Positions 18,181 through 27,529 of a stretch of DNA of 64,000 nt are shown here, piece by piece. Numbering within the stretch: position 1 is the stretch's first letter; every line of letters starts with the position of its first letter. The stretch comes from Acidimicrobiaceae bacterium. GTDB taxonomy: Bacteria > Actinomycetota > Acidimicrobiia > Acidimicrobiales > RAAP-2. The DNA lies in contig PNAH01000012.1 in NCBI GenBank assembly GCA_003170315.1, positions 51,474-115,473 of the forward strand, written 5' to 3'. The translations under genes were made by a program, and so were the position numbers. The notes under the pieces were generated by a model. That model ran no database searches and had not been told where the DNA came from. It worked only from the letters and a program-made list of their open reading frames with translations.

Positions 18181-19844
18181 ATCCTCGGCATCTCGCGCTT
18201 CAAAAACTTGCCGGCGGCGTTGCGCGGCAGCGGTTCGTTGGTGAAGGCGACCCGGGTCGGGACCTTGAAGTTGGCCAGTCGAGTTCGAAGATGGAGCCGC
18301 AACCCGTCTTCGCTGAGGTACTCGCCCGGTTTGAGCATGACGGCGCAGGCGACGATCTCGCCGAGACGCTCGTCCGGTAGTCCGAAGACCGCGGCCTCGT
18401 AGACCGCGGGGTGCTCGTAGATCGCCGCCTCGACCTCGGCGGAGTAAATGTTCTCTCCGGCGCGGATGATCATGTCCTTCACGCGGTCTTCGACATACAG
18501 GTAGCCGTCGTCGTCGATACGACCGAGGTCGCCCGAACGGAGCCACCCGTCCACGAGGGTCTCCGCGGTCGCCTCGGGCTTTCGCCAGAAGCCGCGGATG
18601 AGCGTGGGCGACTTCATCCATATCTCACCGCTCTCATTCGCGGCGAGGGCGCGCTTCGATGCGTCGCGGATTTCGACCTCCATGACCAGCGTGGGAACCG
18701 ATCCCGTCGAATTGGGATGCGTGAGGGAGTCGTCCCCTTCGATCCGCGGACCGTAGGCGTTGGTCTCGGTCATGCCGTAGCCGAGGCCCGGACTCCCGTT
18801 CTGGAACGAGTCATTGACCCGACTCATGAGGGTCGGCGGGGCGGGCGCACCGCCGCCGCCGACCGAGGCCAACGACGAAGTGTCGTACTCGGCGAAGTGC
18901 GGTGATTCGATGAGGTCCCAGGACTGCGTCGGCACGCCCACGAAGATCGTCACCCGGTGACGCTCGATCAGCTGCAATGCGCGCTCCGGCTCCCAGCGGT
19001 ACATCATCACCAATTTCACGTGGAAACTGAAGCACGTCAACATGACCGGGATGCATCCCGTCACGTGAAAGAGCGGGACGATCAAGATGAAACACGGCGT
19101 CAGATCGCTTCCCGTTTTGTCGGTGCTGCGTCGCGCCACCTGCACGGCGGCCCCCGACGAGAACGCCATGACCGATTGGCAGATCGCCCCGTGGGTCGAG
19201 ACGGCGCCCTTGGGAAAACCCGTCGTGCCCGAGGTGTACAGGATGGTGGCGTCCGTGTCCGCGTGGAGAGCGACCTCGGGCATGGCCTGACCGCGCACGA
19301 GGACGTCGTGCCAATGCTCGACCTGCGGCGCGAGCGGTGCGAGTTCATCCAGGCGCACGCCGATCATCCGCACGTTGGCTCGTTGACACGCGCCGTTGCC
19401 GCGTTCGATCCGCTCGGTGTCGCCGATCAGCACCGACAGTTCGGCGTCGTTGATGGCGTAGTCCAACTCCTGCTCGGTCCACCACGCGTTCATCGAGACC
19501 GAAATCGCCCCGATCGAGAGAATGGCGGCGAAGGAGATGATCCACTCCGGGCAGTTGCGCATCGCGATGCCCACGCGGTCCCCCGGCGCCACGCCAAACC
19601 GGTTGACCAGGGCGTAGCCCAGGGCGTCGACGTCCTCCATCACTTCAGCGAAGGTCCACTCCTCGTCCTCGTAGACAATGAAGGTCTCGTCGAGCCCCCG
19701 GGCCGTGTCGAAGAACTGTCGCAGGTTCGACGGGGCGTTCTTGAATCTTCGAGAGGTGACGCCATCGCTTTGGACGTCGAGTACCTCGAACGGGCTACCG
19801 GGTCCGCCGACTTCGGCGTTCGCCTCTTGAAAGCTCAGCCCCAC
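18168..19844 (-). CDS. class I adenylate-forming acyl-CoA synthetase
   Basis: A 558-residue AMP-binding enzyme activating a carboxylic acid to its CoA thioester. The P-loop is YTSGTTGFPKGA at 203-214, the adenine motif GYGMTETNAYGP, the hinge SGDLGRIDDDGYLYVEDR, and the catalytic lysine 546 in NAAGK. The start is a GTG preceded by AAGGAGGG. An AT-rich TATTTATC just upstream may be its -10. It is a single gene. It probably acts on medium- or long-chain fatty acids, but the chain length is not visible. Confidence 0.9.
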   Translation of the reverse strand: MGLSFQEANAEVGGPGSPFEVLDVQSDGVTSRRFKNAPSNLRQFFDTARGLDETFIVYEDEEWTFAEVMEDVDALGYALVNRFGVAPGDRVGIAMRNCPEWIISFAAILSIGAISVSMNAWWTEQELDYAINDAELSVLIGDTERIERGNGACQRANVRMIGVRLDELAPLAPQVEHWHDVLVRGQAMPEVALHADTDATILYTSGTTGFPKGAVSTHGAICQSVMAFSSGAAVQVARRSTDKTGSDLTPCFILIVPLFHVTGCIPVMLTCFSFHVKLVMMYRWEPERALQLIERHRVTIFVGVPTQSWDLIESPHFAEYDTSSLASVGGGGAPAPPTLMSRVNDSFQNGSPGLGYGMTETNAYGPRIEGDDSLTHPNSTGSVPTLVMEVEIRDASKRALAANESGEIWMKSPTLIRGFWRKPEATAETLVDGWLRSGDLGRIDDDGYLYVEDRVKDMIIRAGENIYSAEVEAAIYEHPAVYEAAVFGLPDERLGEIVACAVMLKPGEYLSEDGLRLHLRTRLANFKVPTRVAFTNEPLPRNAAGKFLKREMPRIYFS

Positions 19845-19947
19845 GGGCCCTCCTTAGCGTTGATAAATACTACGCACGAGGGTAAAGAGCGAAGGTCGTG
19901 GTGTCGATCCCGAGACCGGCTAATTCATTGCGATGAGCGACAAAGAA

Positions 19948-20886
19948 TTAGGTGAGCGCCGCGGAGGCGGTGGCGGCCTTGGCGGCCTTTTGGGCCATGC
20001 GCTCAACGCCCTCGCCCAACTTCGCCACGAACTCACCGAGGTCTTGACGGGCCTTTTCGGCCTCGGCGCTGAGTCCGGCCAGGTGTTCCACGTCCCAGAA
20101 TTCGAGTATGGGATCAAGCACGTCGCACAAGAACTGCTTCAGTCCGTAAATGCCCTCGCGCGCGATGCGCACCGCGTGTCGAGTGAAATTCGGGATGCCG
20201 GTACCGGGCATCGCGAATTCACGCACTTGCTTGGCGACCGCGATCATCATGGTCGAGGGGTCGATGGCGAAGGCCGCCAGCGTGAGGTCGCGGTAGAAGA
20301 GATAGTGCTTGGTTTCGTCACCGGCGATGAGACCGAGCACGTTGCGACCGATCTTGTCGTCTTTGGGCAGTTTCGCTCCGGTATTGCGGTGCGCGATCTG
20401 GGTGGCGCGCTCCTGGAACGAGACGTAGGCGATCAGTTCGGCCATGTCCGCGGGCTGGGGTACCTCGCCCTTTTTCATCTGGACCCGACGACCGTCCTCG
20501 AGCAAGGTGGGATCGATGCAGCGGCTGATGTGGACCCAGTCGCGCATGACCATGGCGTGGCGGTTCTCCTCCATCGTCCACTGGTGGTTCCAGTCCAGAA
20601 TCGGGTGACCCTTGGGGGCGTGGGAGAGCAGGGTGTGCGTGTAGTACGGCAGGTTGTCCTCGGTGAGCAGGTTCACGTAAATCGCGCTGCGAACCCCGTC
20701 ATTGAGCGGATACTGCGACGGTTCCCACGGCACGTCGTCGAAGTTCTCGCCCTCGCCCCAGTTGATCTGCTCGTGCGGATACCAGAGGCGAGGCGCCTCG
20801 AGGTGTCGGTTGTAAAGGCGCTCGACGTCGGGCGCAATTTCACAAAGGAGATCGGTTCGGCTCTTCGGCGAACTCTTAAGGACCAT
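19948..20886 (-). CDS. acyl-ACP desaturase (ferritin-like di-iron)
   Basis: A 312-residue soluble fatty acid desaturase related to plant stearoyl-ACP desaturase and mycobacterial DesA1/DesA2. The two di-iron motifs are present: EENRH at 106-110 and DETKH at 190-194. The N-terminal Glu ligand region is DGVRSAIYVNLLTEDNLPYY. The C-terminal tail is Ala/Lys-rich (AQKAAKAATASAALT). ATG 20886 with AAAGGTAG upstream is preferred to the adjacent TTG. It is divergent from the MFS gene. Confidence 0.9.
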   Translation of the reverse strand: MVLKSSPKSRTDLLCEIAPDVERLYNRHLEAPRLWYPHEQINWGEGENFDDVPWEPSQYPLNDGVRSAIYVNLLTEDNLPYYTHTLLSHAPKGHPILDWNHQWTMEENRHAMVMRDWVHISRCIDPTLLEDGRRVQMKKGEVPQPADMAELIAYVSFQERATQIAHRNTGAKLPKDDKIGRNVLGLIAGDETKHYLFYRDLTLAAFAIDPSTMMIAVAKQVREFAMPGTGIPNFTRHAVRIAREGIYGLKQFLCDVLDPILEFWDVEHLAGLSAEAEKARQDLGEFVAKLGEGVERMAQKAAKAATASAALT

Positions 20887-21004
20887 CAACTACCTTTCGC
20901 CCACCCAAAGGTGCGTTACGACTCAAGCGTAATACTCCTCGACATATGACAATTAGTTAACTTGTGATTCGCCGCACAAGGCGCCGAAGTATTCTCGGTG
21001 TCTC

Positions 21005-22285
21005 GTGAAACTGATTCAGACGCTCGTTCCCGCTGATTTTCGTAGCGGTATCACCGGACCCCTGCGCCGGTTCTACGTCAGCACGTTCGTGTCGGCCATG
21101 GGTAGTGGTCTCACGTACTCACTCTTCGTGATTTATCTCCACAACGTGCGCGGCTTCTCGACCAATTACGCCACACTCCTGCTCTCGGTCGCGGCGCTGG
21201 TAGGAATTTGCAGCAGTCCTTTATGGGGAACCTTCACCGACCGGTTCGGACCGATGCGCGTCATCGTGGTCGCGGTCGTCGCCGACACCGCGTCACTGAT
21301 CCTCTGGGCGCACGCCCACACCGAGACCCAAGCGACGGTGGCCGCCCTCTTGCTTGCGCTCTTCGGTGGCGCCGGTTGGGGATCGAATAGCACTCTGCTC
21401 TCTCGCATTGTCCCGTCCGAACACCGCCAACGGGCCTTTGGTTTCAACTTCATGCTCTTGAATCTCGGTATTGGATTCGGCCTTCTCGTGTCGGCCAGCA
21501 TCGTCGACCTGCACCACCCGGAGTCCTTCGTCATCCTCTACACGTTCAACGCCGGAGTGACCATGTTGGGCGGTTTGATCGTTCTCACCTTGCGCCGCTA
21601 TGGCGGGCCGATCAAGGAACTCCGGGACGACCCGAAGTTGAAGTCGGAGGGTTGGCGCGAGGTTGTTCGCGATCGTCGACTGCGAAGTTACGTGCTGGCG
21701 GCGGTCGTCTTGATGATTGGCGGTTACGGCTCCCAAGAGGCGGGCTACAGCCTCTTCGTGGTCAACGACTTGAAACTGCCGGTCCACGTCATCGGCATCA
21801 TCTTCTTCTTCAATACCACCACCATCGTGTGCTCGCAACTTTGGATACTCAACCGGATCGATGGCAAGAGTCGTACCAAAGTGATGGCGACGGTCGCCGT
21901 GATTTGGTTCTTCTTCTGGGTGATCCTGGACTCGGCGCTCGCGCTGCCCAAAGTGCTCGCCATCGTGTCGCTGTGCGTGGCAATGGTCGTCTTCGCCGTC
22001 GGCGAGACGATGCTCTCTCCCGTTGGCCCGGCCTTGGTGAACGACATCGCCCCGGAGCACCTACGCGGCCGCTACAACGCCGCCGCCGGTCTCGCCTGGG
22101 GCCTGTCGGGCACGCTCGCGCCGGCGATCACGGCGTTCTACTTCAACGAACACCTGGGCAACTGGTGGCCGCTCGGCACGGGGCTCACCGCGCTGGTGGG
22201 CGGAGGGCTGATGCTCCGACTTCGCCGCCTCCTCAGCGCCAGCGAAGACGGTCGCGAGCACTCACCAGCGCCTGGGAACGAGTGA
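21005..22285 (+). CDS. MFS transporter
   Basis: A 426-residue major-facilitator protein with twelve predicted helices. The loop 2-3 motif is GTFTDRFGPMRVIVV, close to the MFS signature G-x3-D-R-x-G. A longer cytoplasmic loop (RYGGPIKELRDDPKLKSEG) separates the two halves. It probably exports drugs or metabolites, but the substrate is unknown. The start is a GTG, and the stop overlaps the next gene's GTG by four bases. Confidence 0.88.
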   Translation: MKLIQTLVPADFRSGITGPLRRFYVSTFVSAMGSGLTYSLFVIYLHNVRGFSTNYATLLLSVAALVGICSSPLWGTFTDRFGPMRVIVVAVVADTASLILWAHAHTETQATVAALLLALFGGAGWGSNSTLLSRIVPSEHRQRAFGFNFMLLNLGIGFGLLVSASIVDLHHPESFVILYTFNAGVTMLGGLIVLTLRRYGGPIKELRDDPKLKSEGWREVVRDRRLRSYVLAAVVLMIGGYGSQEAGYSLFVVNDLKLPVHVIGIIFFFNTTTIVCSQLWILNRIDGKSRTKVMATVAVIWFFFWVILDSALALPKVLAIVSLCVAMVVFAVGETMLSPVGPALVNDIAPEHLRGRYNAAAGLAWGLSGTLAPAITAFYFNEHLGNWWPLGTGLTALVGGGLMLRLRRLLSASEDGREHSPAPGNE

Positions 22286-23301
22286 CGGCCGTGCAGTTCA
22301 CGCGAATTGACCCCACCGACGACGCGCAGTTCAATGCGTGGTTCGGCGTCCTGCAGCGCTCCGAACGAAGCCGGGAGGGGGCGCCGGGCCAGGGCTGGCA
22401 CCCCGATGAGTGGCGCGCGCGCTCCGTTGACGAAACCGCGCCGAAGGTCTTTCGCCTGTACTCCTACGGCCCCTCCTTAGACCGACCGGTCGCCGTGGGG
22501 GCGCTCGAGGTCACGCGTGACGACAATCTGAACTTCATCGAAGGAAGCCTCTTCGTCGATCCGGCGGAGCGGCGACGAGGCTACGGCTCGGCGACGCTCG
22601 CCGAGCTCGAAGCGTGCGCGCGCGAATTGGGGCGCCCGACCCTCGTCGTCTTCGTCATCGAGGGCTCGGGTGAGATCGGCGTCGGACCGAATCGAACTTT
22701 CGCCGTTCACTACGGCTACCGCGTCGCCGAAGAGATCGTCCGTCGCGATCTGGCCTGGCCCCGGCCGGAGGGCGAACTCGACCGGCTCTGGGACGAGTGG
22801 GTAACCTTCGCCTCGGACTACGAGATCATCTGTTGGACCAACGGCACGCCCGAGGAACTGTTGAACGCCAGGGCGCATCTCTCGGCCATCATGCCAGTCG
22901 AAACACCGCACGTCGATATCGACGTCGAGGCCGAACACTGGGACGCCGAGCGGGTGCGACGACACGAGGCGACGACCGATCAGATGGGTCGTGACCTTTT
23001 GGTGTCGGCGGCGCGACACCGCGCGAGCGGCGAACTGGTGGGCTACAGCGAACTGACCGTGTCGCGCGACCAGCCCCAGACGGCCTATCAGTGGGACACG
23101 TTGGTCGTCCGCCAACACCGAGGACATCGTCTGGGTGGTCTCTTGAAGATCGCGACCATGCGCCTGCTCGAGGCCGGTCAGTATCCCACGGAGAAAGTCA
23201 CCACGTTCAACTCGATGTTGAACACTCCGATGATCGCGGTCAACGAGGCCCTCGGTGCGCGCGTGGCCGGCGCCATGGTGGCCTGGCGAAAAGACCTCTA
23301 A
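22282..23301 (+). CDS. tandem GNAT-fold N-acetyltransferase
   Basis: A 339-residue protein with two GNAT halves. The first has FIEGSLFVDPAERRRGYGSATL, a good acetyl-CoA site (R-R-x-x-G-x-G/A), around 85-107. The second has WDTLVVRQHRGHRLGGLLK near 270-290 and ends FNSMLNTPMIAVNEALG. Tandem GNATs of this kind include MshD (mycothiol synthase) and related actinobacterial proteins, but MshD identity is not claimed. The start is the GTG at 22282, coupled to the MFS stop. An MFS-acetyltransferase pair suggests self-resistance or export of a modified compound. Confidence 0.82.
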   Translation: MTAVQFTRIDPTDDAQFNAWFGVLQRSERSREGAPGQGWHPDEWRARSVDETAPKVFRLYSYGPSLDRPVAVGALEVTRDDNLNFIEGSLFVDPAERRRGYGSATLAELEACARELGRPTLVVFVIEGSGEIGVGPNRTFAVHYGYRVAEEIVRRDLAWPRPEGELDRLWDEWVTFASDYEIICWTNGTPEELLNARAHLSAIMPVETPHVDIDVEAEHWDAERVRRHEATTDQMGRDLLVSAARHRASGELVGYSELTVSRDQPQTAYQWDTLVVRQHRGHRLGGLLKIATMRLLEAGQYPTEKVTTFNSMLNTPMIAVNEALGARVAGAMVAWRKDL

Positions 23302-24110
23302 CGCGTGATCGCCCGAGGGCCCTCGACGATCATCTCGTGCACCTCGTCGTAGTCCATGTGATACGGACCGATCCAGCTTAGGAACCAGTCGACGCCGGCC
23401 CTGGCCCACGGTAACGGGTCATCGCCGATGGCGCCACTGACCACCACGTCGAAATGTTCCAGGTCGGTCCCTTCGTCGATCAGTCGTTGACGTAACTCAG
23501 CGACGTCATCGGGGTCCGTCATCTGGATCACGAAGACGCCACCGAAGTGCGCGGCGCGGCGAATGGGTACGGGATTCGGCCACCGCGCGGCGAGCCATAT
23601 CGGTATGCCTCCCTCGCGCGCGGCCGTTGGTTGAAAGGTGACGTCGTCCGCTCGGTAGTGCTCGCCCCGGTAATGCACGGACTCGCCCGAAAGCAGTCCG
23701 CTGAGCACGTCGAGTCCTTCACTCAGCGCGCGGCCGCGCTCTTTCGCGTCGGTCATCTCGCCGAACTTGGACAGCTCGCCGACCTCCCCGTCGTCGCCGA
23801 GGCCGAATCCCAGGATGAGACGACCGCGCGAGAGGAGATCGAGGGTCACCGCCTGACGCGCGAGAACCTGGGGCCGACGGCGAATGAGCGGCGTCACCAT
23901 CGCGCCCAGTTGAATCGTGGTGGTCCCCGACGCGATCGCCGCCAGCGAAATATACGGATCGAGGATCTGCGTGACGCCCCCGTCGTAGAGCAGGTGGTCC
24001 CAGAGGAATAGGCCGTCCCAGCCCGACGCCTCGGCGGCCCTAGCTAAGTCGACCAGTCGATGGGGATCGGCAACGCCGTCAAAGGGCGGGAAGAAAAGGC
24101 CCTGACGCAC
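23298..24110 (-). CDS. LLM class flavin/F420-dependent oxidoreductase
   Basis: A 270-residue luciferase-like TIM-barrel protein. FLWDHLLY, LAAIASGTTTIQLGAMVTPLIRRRPQVLARQ and TLDLLSRGRLILGFGLGDDGE are characteristic of the actinobacterial F420-dependent branch. PIWLAARWPNPVPIRRAAHFGG forms the later phosphate/cofactor region. It overlaps the convergent acetyltransferase by four bases. The substrate is unknown. Confidence 0.85.
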   Translation of the reverse strand: MRQGLFFPPFDGVADPHRLVDLARAAEASGWDGLFLWDHLLYDGGVTQILDPYISLAAIASGTTTIQLGAMVTPLIRRRPQVLARQAVTLDLLSRGRLILGFGLGDDGEVGELSKFGEMTDAKERGRALSEGLDVLSGLLSGESVHYRGEHYRADDVTFQPTAAREGGIPIWLAARWPNPVPIRRAAHFGGVFVIQMTDPDDVAELRQRLIDEGTDLEHFDVVVSGAIGDDPLPWARAGVDWFLSWIGPYHMDYDEVHEMIVEGPRAITR

Positions 24111-24166
24111 GTCGAGTCACGGCTCCACAGAGATTGCTCCGAGCAGCGTGTCGGCGGAGCCGACGA

Positions 24167-24622
24167 CTAGGACTTCTTGTTCTCCCACGGCACCTTTTCA
24201 CCGGACGCCTTGAAGAGTCGAAAGGCCAGGACTACTTGGACGACGCCGGCCAGAATCGTGAGGTACATTCCGAATTCCGGACCGTAGCTGTAGCCGGAGA
24301 ATCCGCCCTTGGGAATGGTTATCCAGCGAAGGATCACGATGATCGTCCCGATCGCCGAAAGTCCGAGGACCGTGACGCCGGGACCGTAGGAGATCTTGGG
24401 CACGTTCGACCCCATGCGCAGGGCCGCCAGATAGCCCGCGGCGACGATGATGAGAATCGCGCCCAGCCACCCGTAACCCGTGCTGAATCCACTGACCGAC
24501 GCACTGAACGGTCCACTGGACACGCCGTACCACGGTAAGAACAGGCAGATCAGTGTCAGAACGCCCATACCAACCACGATGCGGTCGGACGTGTCAAGTT
24601 TCTTCATATCGAATTGCGCCAT
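24167..24622 (-). CDS. small membrane protein, four helices
   Basis: A 151-residue protein with four hydrophobic segments (roughly 14-30, 52-70, 78-97, 112-132). The charged N-terminus MAQFDMKKLDTSDRIV, and LTLICLFLPWYGV in helix 1, resemble small actinobacterial DUF-type membrane proteins. Start ATG 24622 is chosen for the GGGGGAG just before it. The C-terminus GEKVPWENKKS is cytoplasmic-like. No function is recognised. Confidence 0.65.
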   Translation of the reverse strand: MAQFDMKKLDTSDRIVVGMGVLTLICLFLPWYGVSSGPFSASVSGFSTGYGWLGAILIIVAAGYLAALRMGSNVPKISYGPGVTVLGLSAIGTIIVILRWITIPKGGFSGYSYGPEFGMYLTILAGVVQVVLAFRLFKASGEKVPWENKKS

Positions 24623-24799
24623 TGGCTCCCCCTGGGTTTGAGTGCTCTTATAAATATCACATGGGACGCGTCTCTGCACGCTATTCCCCAGCGCCTTGGT
24701 CGCGCGGCCCCTCAGCGTGACGCGAGGGTGAAAAAGTGAACAATATTCTCGACGATTACGGCATCTGCCACGCCGGAGTCGCTCGTTACACTCAACGTC

Positions 24800-25216
24800 G
24801 TGACGGCCGGCTACTCGGGAACGCCCTTAGCGGCGAAGATCGGCATCAAAGAGGGCCATCGCGTGAGACTGATCGGCGCGCCCCGAGAATGGTCCCTTGA
24901 CGATCTACCTTCGAACGTGAAGGTCTTTCGTCGACGCCCGGCCTCGACGGTGGACGTCGCCATCGCGTTCTTCGAAGACGCGGCGTCATTGACTCGAGCG
25001 ATGGGCACTCTCGCCGAAGTCATCACGCCCGACGGATCGCTGTGGATCGCGTGGCCTCGCCGAGCCGCGGGTCACCGCTCGGACATCACGGACCACGTTG
25101 TTCGAAGCGTGGTCCTGCCACTCGGCCTGGTGGACGTGAAGGTCGCCGCCCTCGACGAGAACTGGTCGGCGCTCAAGATGGTGTGGCGCAGGGAACTTCG
25201 CGCGAAGCTTCGGTGA
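24800..25216 (+). CDS. DUF3052 family protein
   Basis: A 138-residue protein starting TAGYSGTPLAAKIGIKEGHRV, the typical opening of the DUF3052 family. It continues LWIAWPRRAAGHRSDITDHV and VDVKVAALDENWSALKMVWRR, which are conserved family segments. These proteins are widespread in actinobacteria and have no assigned function. The start is a GTG. It is convergent with the secreted protein downstream. Confidence 0.85.
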   Translation: MTAGYSGTPLAAKIGIKEGHRVRLIGAPREWSLDDLPSNVKVFRRRPASTVDVAIAFFEDAASLTRAMGTLAEVITPDGSLWIAWPRRAAGHRSDITDHVVRSVVLPLGLVDVKVAALDENWSALKMVWRRELRAKLR

Positions 25217-25222
25217 GCGAAG

Positions 25223-25723
25223 CTAGTTGCAGGCCGGATAGTTCTTGAGACCCCAGAGATGAGCGACCGTGGAAGGAACGTCCTTCGCGCAGAGCGGGAA
25301 CCCCGGTGAACCAGTCATGACCCATGGGCCGGAGCCGACCTTGTTGAAGATGCCCATGTTGCCACCATCTTGGAAAGACACTTCGGCCTTGTAACTGGCC
25401 GGGAGGACGAGATTGAATGAGGCGATGGCCCAGGCGCGGTGATCGACGGCGTCGTAAGCGATAAGCGGCAGTTTCGATCCGTTGGGCTGAAGGACCACAC
25501 CCCAGGTGATCCGATCGGTGCTGGTCATGTTCTTGTAGTGCAGCTTGAACTTCAAGAACGCCGCCTTCAACTGCGCCATGTTGGCGGGCGTCGCCTTAAT
25601 CGCGTGGGAGACCAACGGCGCCGCGCTGGGCGTCGACGGATTGTTGTCGGTCACGACGAGGGCGACCGCCACGACGACCGCGACGACCGCGACGACCGCG
25701 ACACCCAAAAGGACCCGCTTCAT
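25223..25723 (-). CDS. secreted protein of unknown function
   Basis: A 166-residue protein with a lysine-arginine N-terminus and an extreme Val/Ala membrane segment (residues 4-25). The DNA for that segment contains tandem copies of a CGACGACCG-type nine-base word (about 25668-25700). The exported part has two cysteines near the C-terminus (PLCAKDVP and YPACN) that could form a disulfide. No family is recognised. Confidence 0.6.
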   Translation of the reverse strand: MKRVLLGVAVVAVVAVVVAVALVVTDNNPSTPSAAPLVSHAIKATPANMAQLKAAFLKFKLHYKNMTSTDRITWGVVLQPNGSKLPLIAYDAVDHRAWAIASFNLVLPASYKAEVSFQDGGNMGIFNKVGSGPWVMTGSPGFPLCAKDVPSTVAHLWGLKNYPACN

Positions 25724-25787
25724 ACGACGGAATGTAGTGCAATCGGCGCCGCCGAAACGGACAGCGTGGGAATTACTCGCCTCTCCC

Positions 25788-27452
25788 CTACGGTCCCTCG
25801 GTACCGTTGGGGGCGCATGAACGCGGGTCCCACGGCTGTAACGCTTGGGTCACGTCGGTCGGTGCCGACAAGGAGTTGTCGTGCTTGACGGCCGACGGGT
25901 CGACCACCGTGATCTGCGTCACCGGCCTCGTCGTGGTGGTCGTCGCTGGGTGGTGGTGCTTACCCTTCAGCGTGGTGGTCGTCGCCGATACTCGGCGCGG
26001 AGGGGCAATGACGATGACGTCGGAACCGGTCAGTACAGTCACGGTGGCGCCGGCGGTCGTGTGACCGAGCGCCATCACGGCCGGTCCCTCGATGGTGTGC
26101 AGCACGGCCTGGGCCGCGGCGAGCGAGGCCTCGGAGTTGTTCGCGTGGTACACCACGGTCTCTTCGCGAACGCCGAAGGGAGCGGCCGAACCGATGCCGT
26201 GGATGACGAAGCCGCGTCGACGAAGACCGGCCACGACGACGTGGCCCTCGTTGGGAATTCCCGATCCGTCCACCACCGAGACGGTGAAGGACGAAGCCTT
26301 AGGCAGCGGCTTGCCGTCCATCGTGTTGACGCCCGGTCCGACGTCCAAGAATCGATCGATCGTCTGGGTGACGCCGGGATCGATCGGGAACTCGACGTCG
26401 CCGTAGTAGTAGCCCTGGTAGAGGTACCCACCGGCCGTCTGAACGAGCACGACCGGCACTGTCAATTCGGGCACCGACGACACCGAGATGCCGTGGAAAT
26501 GTTCGGCGAGACTGAGCAGAGCACTGGTGGTAAGTCCCTGGTCAACGGTTAGATATCGCGCGACCGAGGTCGCTAGGCGCTGGTCGGTCAGAGGATTGGC
26601 GATCCCCTTGGCTTTGACGGCGTCGGCCAAGACCTTCAAGAACTCGTGGTCGCGTCGGATGCGCGCGAGATCCGATAACGCCTCCTGGGGCCAGTTGCGG
26701 TAGTCCGTTCCTTGGCCGGGGAACCGGATTTGCAGGTGACGAGCGCGCACCACTTGGAGCGCCCGGGTGCCGTTCAGTTGAATGCAACCGGGAGTACGCA
26801 CGTACAGCCCGGAGTACGCGTCGAAGACGGACATGGGGAAGTACATCTTGATGCCGCCGAGTACATTGACGACCTCGGCGAACGTGTCGAAGTTCAGTTC
26901 GACGTAGTGGTTGATCGGAATACCGAAGTCCTCTTGAATCGCGGTCACGAGTTGTTGCGGTCCGTTGTAAAGTGCGGCGTCGATCTTGTTCGCGCCGTTG
27001 ACGCGCGCGTTCGGCACGAAGAGGTCGCGGGGAATCGACAGAATTGAGACCCGATTGGTCGTCAAGTTCAAGTGCAGGATCATGACCACGTCACTGTTGA
27101 CGCCGGTCACCCCCTGGGAGCACAGTCCGTACGCCTTGTTCTGCACCTTTAGTCCGCAGCGTGTCGTGGACCCGACCAGCAAGATGTTCTCGGAGTTGTT
27201 GTAGGTCTGCTGAGTCTCGGTCGCGACGTTGACGTGATTAATCAAGTGATTGATGTACCAGTAGTCGCCGGCGACCGCGGCGACGATCACCACCACGACC
27301 GTGGCCAGAGTGATGAGGATGATCCTCGCGCGCGAGCGCTTCACCCGTTGGCGATGGCGCGCACCGCCTTGACGGGCATCCACGGCCTGACCGAGCGCTT
27401 CGAGTCGGGCCCCATTCGGGACGTGCGACGACGGAGGACCGGAATTCGACAT
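25788..27452 (-). CDS. LytR-CpsA-Psr family cell-wall glycopolymer ligase
   Basis: A 554-residue type II membrane protein: a basic cytoplasmic N-terminus, one transmembrane helix at about 43-62, then an extracellular LCP domain. LCP features are NILLVGSTTR, NSDVVMILHLN, VSILSIPRDLFVP, NKIDAALY and TDYRNW with the Arg/Asp polyprenyl-phosphate site. A LytR_C-like domain follows (SFTVSVVDGSGIPNEGHVVVAGLRRRGF). The tail is Thr-rich with a histidine patch (KGKHHHP). It likely transfers lipid-linked polymers such as arabinogalactan or teichoic-like chains to peptidoglycan. Confidence 0.9.
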   Translation of the reverse strand: MSNSGPPSSHVPNGARLEALGQAVDARQGGARHRQRVKRSRARIILITLATVVVVIVAAVAGDYWYINHLINHVNVATETQQTYNNSENILLVGSTTRCGLKVQNKAYGLCSQGVTGVNSDVVMILHLNLTTNRVSILSIPRDLFVPNARVNGANKIDAALYNGPQQLVTAIQEDFGIPINHYVELNFDTFAEVVNVLGGIKMYFPMSVFDAYSGLYVRTPGCIQLNGTRALQVVRARHLQIRFPGQGTDYRNWPQEALSDLARIRRDHEFLKVLADAVKAKGIANPLTDQRLATSVARYLTVDQGLTTSALLSLAEHFHGISVSSVPELTVPVVLVQTAGGYLYQGYYYGDVEFPIDPGVTQTIDRFLDVGPGVNTMDGKPLPKASSFTVSVVDGSGIPNEGHVVVAGLRRRGFVIHGIGSAAPFGVREETVVYHANNSEASLAAAQAVLHTIEGPAVMALGHTTAGATVTVLTGSDVIVIAPPRRVSATTTTLKGKHHHPATTTTTRPVTQITVVDPSAVKHDNSLSAPTDVTQALQPWDPRSCAPNGTEGP

Positions 27453-27529
27453 AGGTCGATTTTACCGATGCGACACCCAAAGTCGCGGAGATTGAAGGAT
27501 TCCTCAAAGAATCGAGTGCGTCTCGACGG

